From Chroococcales cyanobacterium PMM_0086 (lineage in GTDB: Bacteria; Cyanobacteriota; Cyanobacteriia; Cyanobacteriales; Microcystaceae), in assembly GCA_949127655.1 (NCBI GenBank), contig CASBQB010000312.1, positions 1 through 35,361 on the forward strand: a DNA stretch of 35,361 nt, read 5' to 3'. The stretch's first letter is position 1. Every line of letters begins with the position of its first letter. The notes beneath the pieces were generated by a model. That model saw only the letters and a list, made by a program, of their open reading frames with translations. It searched no databases and was not told where the DNA came from. Of this stretch, positions 13,982 to 22,377 are shown piece after piece. The position numbers and the translations under genes are program-made.

Positions 13982-14329
13982 ATGATCAGGAATATATTAG
14001 TTAACTCAAAAGTGGCTAATTTTAGTCCGATGGGCTATGTAACAGCCGCTAATGTGGAACAGTTTCAGAACAAACTACAGGTGGAAATTACTAAACAGAA
14101 CTTCAATGTCTTTTTAGTGGATCTCTCAGAAGTAGTCTTTATAGATAGCGCAGGGTTGATGAGTTTAATTAAAGCGTTTCGATCAGTGCAAGAAATGGGT
14201 AAACGCTTTGTAATTTGTGGTATTACAGCACCAGTAAGAATCGTCTTTGAATTAGCTAGAGTAGATGAGGTTATAGAAATTTATCAAGAATACACAGACT
14301 TCGAGGCAACCATTTTAGCAGCAGCTTAG
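13982..14329 (+). CDS. STAS-domain anti-sigma factor antagonist
   Basis: A 115-residue single-domain STAS protein of the SpoIIAA/RsbV type. The core strand NFNVFLVDLSEVVFIDSAGL ends in the DSAG loop, with Ser56 in the position phosphorylated by partner-switching kinases. FVICGITAPVRIVFELARVD (about 78-97) follows. Such proteins release a sigma factor or response regulator when dephosphorylated; no kinase or phosphatase partner is nearby. A longer frame opens with TTG at 13925, but ATG 13982 has a strong GAGGAGA about six bases upstream and gives the normal family length. The gene is 53 bases upstream of the radical SAM gene on the same strand, possibly cotranscribed. Confidence 0.88.
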   Translation: MIRNILVNSKVANFSPMGYVTAANVEQFQNKLQVEITKQNFNVFLVDLSEVVFIDSAGLMSLIKAFRSVQEMGKRFVICGITAPVRIVFELARVDEVIEIYQEYTDFEATILAAA

Positions 14330-14382
14330 CTATCACTATAGAGTTATATTAGAGAGAACTTCTCCTTTGGAGGTTCTGAAGA

Positions 14383-16968
14383 TTGATTTTGCACCCTGAA
14401 CAACTAATTACCCCCAATATTGAGAAACCTGCGCGTTATCTAGGTAACGAAAAGGGCGCTGTACACAAGGACTGGTCAAGTGCCACAGTACGCTGGGTTT
14501 TAACCTATCCTGAAGTATATGAGTTAGGAGCCTCCAACCTAGGACATATTATTCTTTATAATATCCTCAACGCCCAACCTAGGCAACTCTGTGACCGTAC
14601 CTACCTACCGGGAAAAGATTTAAGCCAACTCCTCAGAGAAAGCAGTACCCCCCTTTTTGCTCTAGAATCGCGTCGTTCTTTACTAGACTTTGATATACTA
14701 GGCTTCAGTTTAGGTTACGAATTAGGGGCAACCAATATTTTAGAGATGCTCACTCTAGCCAATATTCCCCTAACATCAAGAGAAAGAGAACAAGGAGAAT
14801 ACCCTTTAATTTTTGCAGGTGGCCAAACAGCCACATCAAACCCTGAACCATATGCAGACTTCTTTGATTTTATCGCCCTAGGAGATGGAGAAGAACTCCT
14901 CCCAGAAATAGGATTGATTATAGAAGAAGCAAAAGACCAAGGACTCACTAAAGAAGAGTTACTCCTAGACTTAGCACAGGTTCCTGGTGTCTATGTACCT
15001 CGCTTTTACCAAGCTGATGCAAGAGGAACCGTTAAGCCAATTCGCCCAGATGTTCCCCCTAGAATACTCAGAAGAGTCACTACACCAATCCCTTTTTATT
15101 CTATAGGACTAGTGCCCTTTGTCGAAACCATCCACGACCGCTTAACTATAGAAATACGTCGCGGTTGCACTAGAGGATGTCGTTTTTGTCAACCAGGAAT
15201 GTTAACCCGTCCTGCAAGAGATGTAGAACCAGAACAAGTAATCGAGACAATAGAAAGGGGCACCAAAGCAACAGGTTATAATGAGTTTTCTCTACTTTCT
15301 TTGAGTTGTTCGGACTATCTCTCGCTTCCTGCAGTAGGAATGGAAATAAAAAACCGCCTCAAGGATGAAAACATTACCCTTAGTCTGCCTAGTCAGAGAG
15401 TAGACCGTTTTGATGACAATATAGCTAAAATCTTGGGCGGAAACCGTCAAGGCGGTTTAACTTTCGCACCGGAAGCAGGAACACAAAGACTAAGAGATGT
15501 AGTCAACAAAGGACTAACCAATGAAGAGTTACTCAGAGGGATAAAAACTGCAGTCGAACATGGTTGGGATAAAGTCAAGCTCTACTTTATGATAGGTCTA
15601 CCAGGAGAAACAGATGTCGATATCTTAGGTATAGCTGAAACTATTCAATGGTTGAGAAGGGAATGTCGTCTCAATGGCAGAAAGCGCCTTGATTTTAATC
15701 TCACTATCTCTAACTTTACTCCTAAACCTCATACCCCTTTTCAATGGCATTCTGTCTCAACCTCAGAATTCATGCGTAAGCAAGATCTACTCCGTCAAGC
15801 GTTTAGAGAAATTAAAGGAGTTAAGGTCAATTTTACCGATGTGAGAATCTCCGCAATGGAGGAATTTGTCGGAAGAGGAGATCGCAGTTTAGCACCAGTT
15901 ATCCGCCGTGCTTGGGAATTAGGCGCAGGTATGGATGCTTGGTGGGAAAACATTCTCCAAGCTTACTCTGCTTGGGAACAAGCCATTCAAGAAGCAGGAT
16001 TAACTTGGAAATACCGCCAAGTCCTCGAGGGTGAATGGAACGTTTTTGAAACATCCACAGAATCCCCCCTAGATGCCCCCCTACCTTGGGATCACCTGAA
16101 TACGGGTATCAGTAAGGAATGGCTCAAAGAAGACCTGCAGCGCGCCCTAAAAGCGGCAATCCTGCCCGACTGTTCCTTTGAGGGCTGTTCACATTGCGGA
16201 GTCTGTGGCCTGGATTTTGGACACAACATAGTCTTAGCAGCACCACCTATACCCACCTTTGCAGGTGAATTTCAACCCAATCAAGAAAGGGTACAACGTT
16301 TAAGAGTCTGGTTTGGTAAATTGGGGGATATGGCACTAGTCGGTCATTTAGATTTAGTACGCCTATATGATCGGATCATGCGTCGCGCCTCTATTCCCAT
16401 CTCTTTTACAGGCGGTTTCCATCCAGGACCACGTATTTCTATTGCTAGTGCTTTACCTTTAGGGGTTACTAGTAGTGGGGAAATAATCGACTTTGAATTG
16501 ACTAAACGTATATCAATAGAGGACTTTAAACAGCGTCTGGTTACTGAATTACCCTCAGATATGCCCATCTATCAAGTAGAAGAAATACCCCTACAAGCTA
16601 TCTCTGCTACCCGTCTTTTAGAACGCGCTCAATATCATTTATCTTTTGATAATCTAGACTCGACAACTGAGGAGGACTGGCAGAAGTGGTTACAAGAAAT
16701 TCTCAATAGGGAACAATTTATCAAAGAAAAAACAACTAAATCAGGTAAAAAAGTAGAAGTTGATTTAAGGGCGCAATTATTTGACCTCTCACTACTAGCT
16801 TATCAAGAGTCTGTCGTGACTATTTTCTATGAAGGCAGTTGTCGAAATGATGGCAGTCAGCTTGGGAGTCATCATCTAGTCTGGTTGTTAGAAGAGGTCT
16901 CAGGCAAATCTTTCCAACTTAAAAAAATTCACCGTCACTCTTTGAAGTTAGCCCAATCGAGATCCTAG
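14383..16968 (+). CDS. TIGR03960-type radical SAM protein fused to DUF2344
   Basis: An 861-residue two-part protein. Residues 1-240 form a B12-binding-like N-terminal domain (YPEVYELGASNLGHIILYNI, FAGGQTATSNPEPYADF, ALGDGEELLPEIG). The radical SAM core follows, with C262-x3-C266-x2-C269 in RRGCTRGCRFCQPGM, then LPSQRVDRF, TFAPEAGTQRLR and LYFMIGLPGETD. A Cys-rich knot is present (DCSFEGCSHCGVCGLDFGHN). The DUF2344 part begins LRVWFGKLGDMALVGHLDLV and SFTGGFHPGPRISIASALPL. The substrate of this fusion is not established to my knowledge; DUF2344 genes associate with rRNA/tRNA processing. TTG at 14383 is chosen because GGAGG lies nine bases before it and an in-frame TGA at 14377-14379 excludes a longer protein. 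Confidence 0.9.
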   Translation: MILHPEQLITPNIEKPARYLGNEKGAVHKDWSSATVRWVLTYPEVYELGASNLGHIILYNILNAQPRQLCDRTYLPGKDLSQLLRESSTPLFALESRRSLLDFDILGFSLGYELGATNILEMLTLANIPLTSREREQGEYPLIFAGGQTATSNPEPYADFFDFIALGDGEELLPEIGLIIEEAKDQGLTKEELLLDLAQVPGVYVPRFYQADARGTVKPIRPDVPPRILRRVTTPIPFYSIGLVPFVETIHDRLTIEIRRGCTRGCRFCQPGMLTRPARDVEPEQVIETIERGTKATGYNEFSLLSLSCSDYLSLPAVGMEIKNRLKDENITLSLPSQRVDRFDDNIAKILGGNRQGGLTFAPEAGTQRLRDVVNKGLTNEELLRGIKTAVEHGWDKVKLYFMIGLPGETDVDILGIAETIQWLRRECRLNGRKRLDFNLTISNFTPKPHTPFQWHSVSTSEFMRKQDLLRQAFREIKGVKVNFTDVRISAMEEFVGRGDRSLAPVIRRAWELGAGMDAWWENILQAYSAWEQAIQEAGLTWKYRQVLEGEWNVFETSTESPLDAPLPWDHLNTGISKEWLKEDLQRALKAAILPDCSFEGCSHCGVCGLDFGHNIVLAAPPIPTFAGEFQPNQERVQRLRVWFGKLGDMALVGHLDLVRLYDRIMRRASIPISFTGGFHPGPRISIASALPLGVTSSGEIIDFELTKRISIEDFKQRLVTELPSDMPIYQVEEIPLQAISATRLLERAQYHLSFDNLDSTTEEDWQKWLQEILNREQFIKEKTTKSGKKVEVDLRAQLFDLSLLAYQESVVTIFYEGSCRNDGSQLGSHHLVWLLEEVSGKSFQLKKIHRHSLKLAQSRS

Positions 16969-17081
16969 GTACATAGGCTCTATCTATCCTGACAATTCAA
17001 GCATTATCGAACAATAATGAATCAGAATAGTCTATGATTTCTCTTGGTGAGCACTTTCAACAACGCCCTTAGTGAATAATT

Positions 17082-17555
17082 GTGGTTGCTATTTATCCGG
17101 GAAGTTTCGATCCCATTACCCTAGGTCATTTAGATGTCATTGAAAGAGGAGTAAAACTCTTTGATCAAGTTATTGTCGCTGTTCTCTGTAATCCCAGCAA
17201 AGATCCTTTGTTCTCACAAGAGCAAAGAATAGAACAAATACGCTATTGCACACGACATCTGAGCAATGTAGAGGTGGATAGTTTCACCGGATTAACAGTA
17301 GAATATGCTAAACTACGTCAAGCCAGAGTACTATTAAGAGGACTGAGGGTGTTATCTGATTTTGAAAAAGAACTACAAATGGCTCACACTAACCAGACTC
17401 TCTGGGATGGAGTAGAAACTGTGTTTTTAGCGACAGCCAAAGAATATAGTTTTCTCAGTAGCAGTATAGTTAAAGAAATAGCTAAATTTGGCGGCTCTAT
17501 TTCACATTTAGTGCCAGAAAATGTAGCCAAAGATATCTGCTCATATTATAGTTAA
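17082..17555 (+). CDS. coaD: Phosphopantetheine adenylyltransferase
   Basis: A 157-residue enzyme transferring AMP from ATP to 4'-phosphopantetheine, the penultimate step of coenzyme A synthesis. The nucleotidyltransferase motif [20 protein letters not shown] is at residues 4-23, [20 protein letters not shown] near 84-103, and the ATP-binding C-terminal signature [18 protein letters not shown] near 120-137. The GTG start is supported by an in-frame TGA three codons upstream. It follows the radical SAM gene by 113 bases and precedes the DivIVA-like gene by 35. Confidence 0.96.
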   Translation: MVAIYPGSFDPITLGHLDVIERGVKLFDQVIVAVLCNPSKDPLFSQEQRIEQIRYCTRHLSNVEVDSFTGLTVEYAKLRQARVLLRGLRVLSDFEKELQMAHTNQTLWDGVETVFLATAKEYSFLSSSIVKEIAKFGGSISHLVPENVAKDICSYYS

Positions 17556-17590
17556 GCTAGACTAGATTAACGATGGATTTTTTCTAAATT

Positions 17591-18250
17591 ATGTCGACTC
17601 GCGTGAACCCCAAATCTAATCAAAACTCTAATCAGTTGTCAGACGGTAATTTTGATATTCAAGATGAATTGAATCGTCTCGAAGATATGATTTTGGCTAG
17701 CCCGCGTATTCCTCTCAGTGGAAAGACTGTAATTGATGAAGCAGGAATTCTCGACCAGCTAGATCTCATTAGATTAAACTTGCCTACCGCTTTTAGTAAA
17801 GCAGCTGAAATTGTCAAGGAAAGAAATGACATCCTACAAGAAGCTCAGGACATTTCCAGTAATATGATTGAATCAGCCAGACATAGAGCAGCAGAAATAC
17901 TCGATGGCACCGGAATTGTTCAACAGGCTGAAATACAGGCACAGCAAATACTATTTCAAACAAAGCATGAATGTGAAGAAAGGTTGAGGCAAACCTCTGC
18001 CGAAACTGAGAATATGCGCCGTAATGCCGAGCAAGAACTACAACAGTATCAGCAGCAAATCATGGCTGAATGTCAAGAAAGAGAGGCAGGGGCAGATAAT
18101 TATGCAGCCAATGTCTTAGAACAAATAGAAAGAAATTTAACAAATTTAACTGATCACTTTGAACAGCATCTCAAAGTGGTTCGCAATGGACGCGAACAGC
18201 TATACAATAGTTCACAGCAACGGCAGACCAATTCTAATATTCAAGAGTAA
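17591..18250 (+). CDS. DivIVA-like coiled-coil protein (Cdv3-type, division/shape)
   Basis: A 219-residue soluble protein. A low-complexity start ([10 protein letters not shown]) is followed by the conserved cyanobacterial block [18 protein letters not shown] and [20 protein letters not shown] (about residues 30-77). A long alpha-helical coiled coil runs to about residue 200 ([20 protein letters not shown], then [20 protein letters not shown]). It resembles cyanobacterial DivIVA-like proteins such as Cdv3 that are needed for septum placement, and it is sometimes mis-annotated as an ATP synthase b-like protein because of the coiled coil. The last ten bases overlap the end of purE on the opposite strand. 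Confidence 0.72.
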   Translation: MSTRVNPKSNQNSNQLSDGNFDIQDELNRLEDMILASPRIPLSGKTVIDEAGILDQLDLIRLNLPTAFSKAAEIVKERNDILQEAQDISSNMIESARHRAAEILDGTGIVQQAEIQAQQILFQTKHECEERLRQTSAETENMRRNAEQELQQYQQQIMAECQEREAGADNYAANVLEQIERNLTNLTDHFEQHLKVVRNGREQLYNSSQQRQTNSNIQE

Positions 18251-18780
18251 GAAGACAAAACCTCTAAATATTCTAAGTAGCCAATTTCTTCTAGTTTTGT
18301 CTGTTTTTGTAAGACCATCTCTTCTAAACTCTGACTATATTGCTCTACTTGCTCTAATAGTAAAGCATCAGAACAAGCTAAGATCCTGATCGCTAATAGT
18401 CCCGCATTTTTAGCATTGCCAATACCTACTGTAGCGACAGGAATTCCTCCAGGCATCTGTACAATAGAATAAAGTGAGTCTACTCCTTGTAAATGTCTGC
18501 TTACTACAGGTACTCCGATCACAGGTAAAGGGGTTAAAGATGCCACCATTCCAGCTAAGTGTGCTGCCCCTCCTGCTCCTGCTATAATTACCCTGATACC
18601 CCTTTTATGCGCACCTTTGGCATACTCGATCATTTGATGCGGGGTACGATGGGCTGAGACTATTTTTACTTCACTCTCTACCCCAAACTCTTCACATACT
18701 TTGATCGCCTCTTTCATCGTTGGTAAGTCTGAGTCACTCCCCATGATGATCCCTATTATTGCTTTTTTTTCTGGCTGCAT
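18241..18780 (-). CDS. purE: 5-(carboxyamino)imidazole ribonucleotide mutase
   Basis: A 179-residue class I PurE, which converts N5-CAIR to CAIR in purine synthesis. [18 protein letters not shown] starts near residue 8, [13 protein letters not shown] near 38-50 contains the active-site SAHR, then [22 protein letters not shown], and [19 protein letters not shown] with the catalytic-loop GGIP. A short C-terminal helix follows. Its own promoter lies in the near-symmetrical interval shared with nagA. The stop overlaps the end of the DivIVA-like gene. Confidence 0.96.
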   Translation of the reverse strand: MQPEKKAIIGIIMGSDSDLPTMKEAIKVCEEFGVESEVKIVSAHRTPHQMIEYAKGAHKRGIRVIIAGAGGAAHLAGMVASLTPLPVIGVPVVSRHLQGVDSLYSIVQMPGGIPVATVGIGNAKNAGLLAIRILACSDALLLEQVEQYSQSLEEMVLQKQTKLEEIGYLEYLEVLSSYS

Positions 18781-18905
18781 CTTGACTTCAATATTTTAAC
18801 TGTGCTATGATGTCTATATTATAATGGAAATCTGTGCTTTAATTTTAAAAAACAAAATATTCCCATTATGACATAAGCATATCAAAATAACCTCAACTTG
18901 TCAAG
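18781..18905. promoter_or_regulatory. Near-palindromic divergent promoter region between purE and nagA
   Basis: The whole interval is an imperfect inverted repeat. Outer arms are CTTGAC (18781-18786) and GTCAAG (18900-18905). GCTATGATGTC (18804-18814) pairs partly with GACATAAGCAT (18870-18880), and ATAATGGAAAT (18821-18831) pairs with ATTCCCATTAT (18859-18869) with one gap. Minus-strand CCATTATAAT (towards purE) and plus-strand CCCATTATGA (towards nagA) are candidate mirrored -10 regions. The -35 elements are not clear. Confidence 0.42.
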
Positions 18906-18920
18906 CCCGAAGAGCAAAAA

Positions 18921-20063
18921 ATGAAAAGATTGATTAACTGTAGAGTGATCGGCTATCAAGGACTACAAGAGATAGAGATTGACTTGGATAAGAAGATACA
19001 GTCTATTAAACCACAGGAAAGTGCTCAAGGGATAGATATAGAAGGGGACTGGGTATCATTAGGGGGTGTAGATATACAAATTAATGGTGCATTGGGGTTA
19101 GCCTTCCCGGATGTAGAGACTCAAGATATAGAGAAAGTCAAAGAAATAGGTTATTTCCTCTGGGAACAGGGGATAGATAGTTATTTACCAACAATAGTAA
19201 CCACATCTGTAGAAAAGATCCAGACAGCCTTGAGTATTTTAGGGGAAGTAATGGAATGGCAAAAAAACACCTCATTTAGTGGTGCTCAAATATTGGGTAT
19301 ACATTTAGAGGGGCCATTTCTCAACCCTGAAAAAAGAGGTGCTCATCCCGAAGAGTATCTTTTAAGTCTTTCTAAAGAAGCGCTAAAGTGGATAATAGGA
19401 GACTATGTAGATCTAGTCAAAGTGATTACCTTAGCACCAGAACTTGATACTAGAGAAGAAGTAATACCTTATTTAAGGTCATTGGGTATTATTGTCAGTC
19501 TAGGACATTCACAAGCGACAGCAGAACAGGCAAAAGTAGCCTTTAGACAAGGTGCGACAATGGTTACTCATGCTTATAATGCTATGCCTCCTTTACATCA
19601 TAGAAGACCAGGACTATTAGGAGAAGCAATGGTTAACCCTGAAGTTTACTGTGGGTTAATAGCAGATGGAGAACACGTTTCTCCCACTATGATTGATATT
19701 TTGTTGCGGGTAAGTAATTACGATCAAGGAGTCTTTTTAGTCAGTGATGCTTTATCTCCAATAGGCCTATCTGAGGGGATCTATCCTTGGGATGATCGAG
19801 AGATAGAAATAAAAAGGGGAACCGCTAGATTAAAAGATGGCACCTTAGCAGGAACTACAGTACCCCTTTTAGCAACAGTAGAGAATTTACTGCATTGGGG
19901 AATATGTGATGTAGAGACAGCTATTAGTTTAGCGACAGGTTCCCCTAGAAAGGCATTAGGACTTCATACTTTAGGGGAAGGACAACTTCTGACTAGTCTG
20001 TTGCGGTGGCACAATAAACAAGGAAAGTTAACTTGGCAGAGGATCTCAGATACGTTGGAGTAA
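18921..20063 (+). CDS. nagA: N-acetylglucosamine-6-phosphate deacetylase
   Basis: A 380-residue amidohydrolase releasing acetate from GlcNAc-6-P in amino-sugar recycling. SLGGVDIQINGALGLAF (47-63) matches the NagA start, where the usual HxH is naturally replaced by QxN. The metal ligand Glu130 is in GIHLEGPFLNPEKRGAHPE, His196 in LGHSQAT, and His217 in THAYNAMPPLHHRRPGLLG. The catalytic Asp276 is in LVSDALSP, and a C-terminal MAS/ISLATGSPRKALGL motif follows. AGAG lies 12 bases before the ATG. The 3' end overlaps the PHP gene by 18 bases, tail to tail. Confidence 0.92.
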   Translation: MKRLINCRVIGYQGLQEIEIDLDKKIQSIKPQESAQGIDIEGDWVSLGGVDIQINGALGLAFPDVETQDIEKVKEIGYFLWEQGIDSYLPTIVTTSVEKIQTALSILGEVMEWQKNTSFSGAQILGIHLEGPFLNPEKRGAHPEEYLLSLSKEALKWIIGDYVDLVKVITLAPELDTREEVIPYLRSLGIIVSLGHSQATAEQAKVAFRQGATMVTHAYNAMPPLHHRRPGLLGEAMVNPEVYCGLIADGEHVSPTMIDILLRVSNYDQGVFLVSDALSPIGLSEGIYPWDDREIEIKRGTARLKDGTLAGTTVPLLATVENLLHWGICDVETAISLATGSPRKALGLHTLGEGQLLTSLLRWHNKQGKLTWQRISDTLE

Positions 20064-20783
20064 ATCTAGACCATGTGTATCGGTTCCACAAGTATTTAAG
20101 AGACCATAGCTTTTACTGAGATCGAGGACTCTTTCGGTTTCTTTAAGACTAGGTTGCCAAGGCTTAGGGTTACCATAAGCATAAAAGGACTCTACTCCAT
20201 CAATACCCACCTGGGAAGCTGCCAGAATTAGATCCTCCGGGGTACTATGATAACGGACTGGATGCGCTAAAACAGCTATTCCTCGAGCTTGATGGATAGT
20301 TTCAATAACTTTAGCAGCTTTAGCCATCTCTCCAGTTGGACTTTCTCCTTGTAAGTAGGGAGATAGGCCGGGGTATTCTGGAGAAAAGCCATAAGCTAGA
20401 ATATGGACTTCTACATCTAGCAATTCTGAAGTGACTTCCAAACCTGTCCAGAGATGAGGTAAAACAGTATCCTCTGCTTGTTCTTCTAACCATTCTTGAA
20501 CAGTTTGATAGCCTTTGACACTATGGTGGTCAGTAATAGCTAGTCCTTTTAGTCCTATACTAATAGCTTGTTTTATTAACTCGATAGGATGTAGCTTCCC
20601 ATCAGAATAGAAAGTGTGCATATGAAAGTTATATTGATATGGACAGCTGCCTAGATCAAGTTTACTCAAGACCTGCTTTAACTTTTCGGTGTCTTCTGCC
20701 TTCGCTTTTTTTGACAATGGAACAACTTTATTTAGTCTCATAACCTGTGGTACTTTGCGATTATTGCAAAGTCTTAACTTCAT
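20046..20783 (-). CDS. PHP-domain metal-dependent phosphoesterase
   Basis: A protein of up to 245 residues with a classic PHP fold. The first motif is YQYNFHMHTFYSDG (HxH plus Asp), the second GLAITDHHSVKGY, then a Glu in WTGLEVT, LAHPVRYH and a final CGTDTHG. These supply the three-metal site seen in histidinol-phosphate phosphatase-like and YciV/RNase AM-like enzymes; the substrate cannot be read here. The first 35 or so residues are basic and not part of the domain; Met15 could be the true start. It converges on nagA with an 18-base overlap. Confidence 0.83.
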   Translation of the reverse strand: MKLRLCNNRKVPQVMRLNKVVPLSKKAKAEDTEKLKQVLSKLDLGSCPYQYNFHMHTFYSDGKLHPIELIKQAISIGLKGLAITDHHSVKGYQTVQEWLEEQAEDTVLPHLWTGLEVTSELLDVEVHILAYGFSPEYPGLSPYLQGESPTGEMAKAAKVIETIHQARGIAVLAHPVRYHSTPEDLILAASQVGIDGVESFYAYGNPKPWQPSLKETERVLDLSKSYGLLNTCGTDTHGLDLLQRI

Positions 20784-20987
20784 TGTAGATTTTTTTGGGC
20801 AAAATGGGAAATACGAAATTTATCAAGAAAGTCCTAAGTACTGCATCAGAGAAGTGTGGTATGGGCAACCAAGTTGTTTCAACTTCAGATTATCCTCAGA
20901 AACGGTAAAACCTGATTAGCGATAACGTGAATGTTTTCATCTGATCTATCAAAGCACTTAATATTTCTTACTAGTTATTATTTATCC

Positions 20988-21017
20988 TTGATCATTGAAA
21001 TGGTGTGATAATATAAA
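20988..21017 (+). promoter_or_regulatory. Candidate promoter of the PEP-CTERM gene
   Basis: TTGATC (20988-20993) and TATAAA (21012-21017) are 18 bases apart and end 27 bases before the ATG at 21045. The rest of the 261-base gap back to the PHP gene holds no recognisable gene; an open frame crossing it has no family resemblance I can name. Confidence 0.35.
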
Positions 21018-21044
21018 AGCAGAAAAATTACCAATACAAAAGGT

Positions 21045-22022
21045 ATGAAAATAAAGCTAGTTCTTAAAACAAGCTCGTTCATTCTTGCAAGTCTGGGGTT
21101 AATTACCATTGCTCCATCTAGCAGTCAAGCCAATGTTCTAGGATTTTATCAAACTGTATTCAACACTGACTGGACTCAGGTTGGTTATGGAGGAATGAGG
21201 GGTCTTGGGACAGGTTCTGTCAACCTAACAGGTGTGACAGGAACAGTAACCAGATCCTATCTTTACTGGCATGGACCAACTAACTCCTCTGATGCTAACA
21301 TCAACGCTAGTGTTACCTTTAATGGCACACCCATCACAGGTACAAATATTGGGTTTTCTGATGACAACTTTTGGGGTTTTGATAATAGTCAAGCCTATAG
21401 AGCAGATGTCACTAGTCTAGTGAGCGGAAACGGTCTTTACTCTCTAGCCAATTTTAACAAGTCATCGGCAGAAATTAATGGAGTTTCACTCCTAGCTTTC
21501 TTTGATGATGGTGATAGCAGCAATAACCGGGATGTAGTACTATATGAGGGCAATGATGCTAACTTTGCTAACCAATTTGATCCTGCTGGCTGGGATGCTA
21601 CTCTCTCAGGCATTAACTACAGTTCAGGAACAGCAAGTCTAGTTGCGGGCGTATCAGATGGACAAAATTTTGGTGCCTCTGATGATGGAGATTTGCGAGT
21701 TAATGGAACAATAATTGCTTCTGGAGGCATATTCCAAGGCAACTCAGTACCTAACGGACCTGGTGGTCCTAATAATGGAGGACTCTGGGATGTAAGAACT
21801 TTTGATATTACTTCCTCTCTCTCTCCAGGGACTAATAGCTTAAATGTCACTCTTCAAGCAGGTGTTAATGATGCTCTAAGCTTAATTAGCTTAGCAATAG
21901 ATCTACCAGCTGGTGCTGCGCCACCGTTACCTACTAGTACTCCTGAACCTAGTTTACTTTTAGGTCTCTTGACTCTGGGCATACTTGGTCTAGGGACAAC
22001 TCGGAAGGGAAAAACTCATTAG
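21045..22022 (+). CDS. Exported PEP-CTERM protein with DUF3344-like body
   Basis: A 325-residue secreted protein. The signal peptide runs to about residue 29 (hydrophobic SFILASLGLITIAPSSSQA). The beta-rich Gly/Asn/Ser body includes VTRSYLYWHGPTNSSD, ADVTSLVSGNGLYSLAN, GVSLLAFFDDGDSSNNRDVV and SPGTNSLNVTLQAGVND, resembling DUF3344-type extracellular domains. The end is a PEP-CTERM tripartite signal: TPEPS (299-303), a hydrophobic helix LLLGLLTLGILGLG, and basic RKGK. An exosortase, not encoded here, should process it. A role in the extracellular matrix or biofilm is inferred from the class, not from this gene. A strong hairpin follows the stop. Confidence 0.82.
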   Translation: MKIKLVLKTSSFILASLGLITIAPSSSQANVLGFYQTVFNTDWTQVGYGGMRGLGTGSVNLTGVTGTVTRSYLYWHGPTNSSDANINASVTFNGTPITGTNIGFSDDNFWGFDNSQAYRADVTSLVSGNGLYSLANFNKSSAEINGVSLLAFFDDGDSSNNRDVVLYEGNDANFANQFDPAGWDATLSGINYSSGTASLVAGVSDGQNFGASDDGDLRVNGTIIASGGIFQGNSVPNGPGGPNNGGLWDVRTFDITSSLSPGTNSLNVTLQAGVNDALSLISLAIDLPAGAAPPLPTSTPEPSLLLGLLTLGILGLGTTRKGKTH

Positions 22023-22035
22023 ATTGAAAAGTTGC

Positions 22036-22068
22036 CTGCTAAAAAGCATTTTAAATGCTTTTTAGCAG
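22036..22068 (+). terminator. Strong hairpin after the PEP-CTERM gene
   Basis: CTGCTAAAAAGCATTT (22036-22051) and AAATGCTTTTTAGCAG (22053-22068) are perfectly complementary, giving at least 13 paired bases once a loop is allowed. It starts 14 bases after the stop codon. No T-run follows on the plus strand, but the TTTTT inside the arm and the near symmetry make a bidirectional terminator plausible. Confidence 0.6.
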
Positions 22069-22095
22069 CTTATTAAAGCACTATCTATTTTGCTT

Positions 22096-22206
22096 TTAGC
22101 GATCTTCTAGAGGAGTACCATTAGGATTGAGAAAAAGAATCAGACCAGTCTCATTAGCTAAACTCAGTCCTATCCAACAGTCTGGGACTATTAAGCTGTT
22201 AAGCAT
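22096..22206 (-). CDS. Possible 36-residue ORF or gene remnant
   Basis: The minus-strand frame runs MLNSLIVPDCWIGLSLANET then GLILFLNPNGTPLEDR before TAA. The WIGLSLANETGLILFLNP stretch looks like a genuine beta-rich protein end, so this may be the last exon-sized piece of a lost gene; I cannot name the family. The rest of the 22023-22377 interval contains the hairpin at 22036-22068 and the repeat at 22241-22276, and nothing else recognisable. Confidence 0.3.
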   Translation of the reverse strand: MLNSLIVPDCWIGLSLANETGLILFLNPNGTPLEDR

Positions 22207-22240
22207 TTAAAGTGCTGGTGTAGTTCTCGTAGAGTAGATC

Positions 22241-22276
22241 GGGCGACTGGGTGTAGGGTGTAGGGCGACTGGGTGT
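22241..22276. repeat. Direct repeat GGGCGACTGGGTGT with GGGTGTA spacer
   Basis: GGGCGACTGGGTGT occurs at 22241-22254 and again at 22263-22276, joined by AGGGTGTA. It lies about 100 bases before the next gene and resembles the G-rich GGGTGTAGGG heptamer debris common in filamentous and colonial cyanobacteria. Confidence 0.7.
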
Positions 22277-22377
22277 GGGAGAAATCTTAGTATCCGATTT
22301 AAGTGCGTCTTAGCATAACTCTTTTGATCTACAGTTTTTCTCTTTCTTTAAGTGTTAATAGCACCACGGAAATTAAG

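Noticed and set aside
20689-20919. Open frame ending in VWYGQPSCFNFRLSS before the PEP-CTERM gene
   Set aside because: Its first half is antisense to the PHP gene; the end looks faintly protein-like but I could not connect it to any family.
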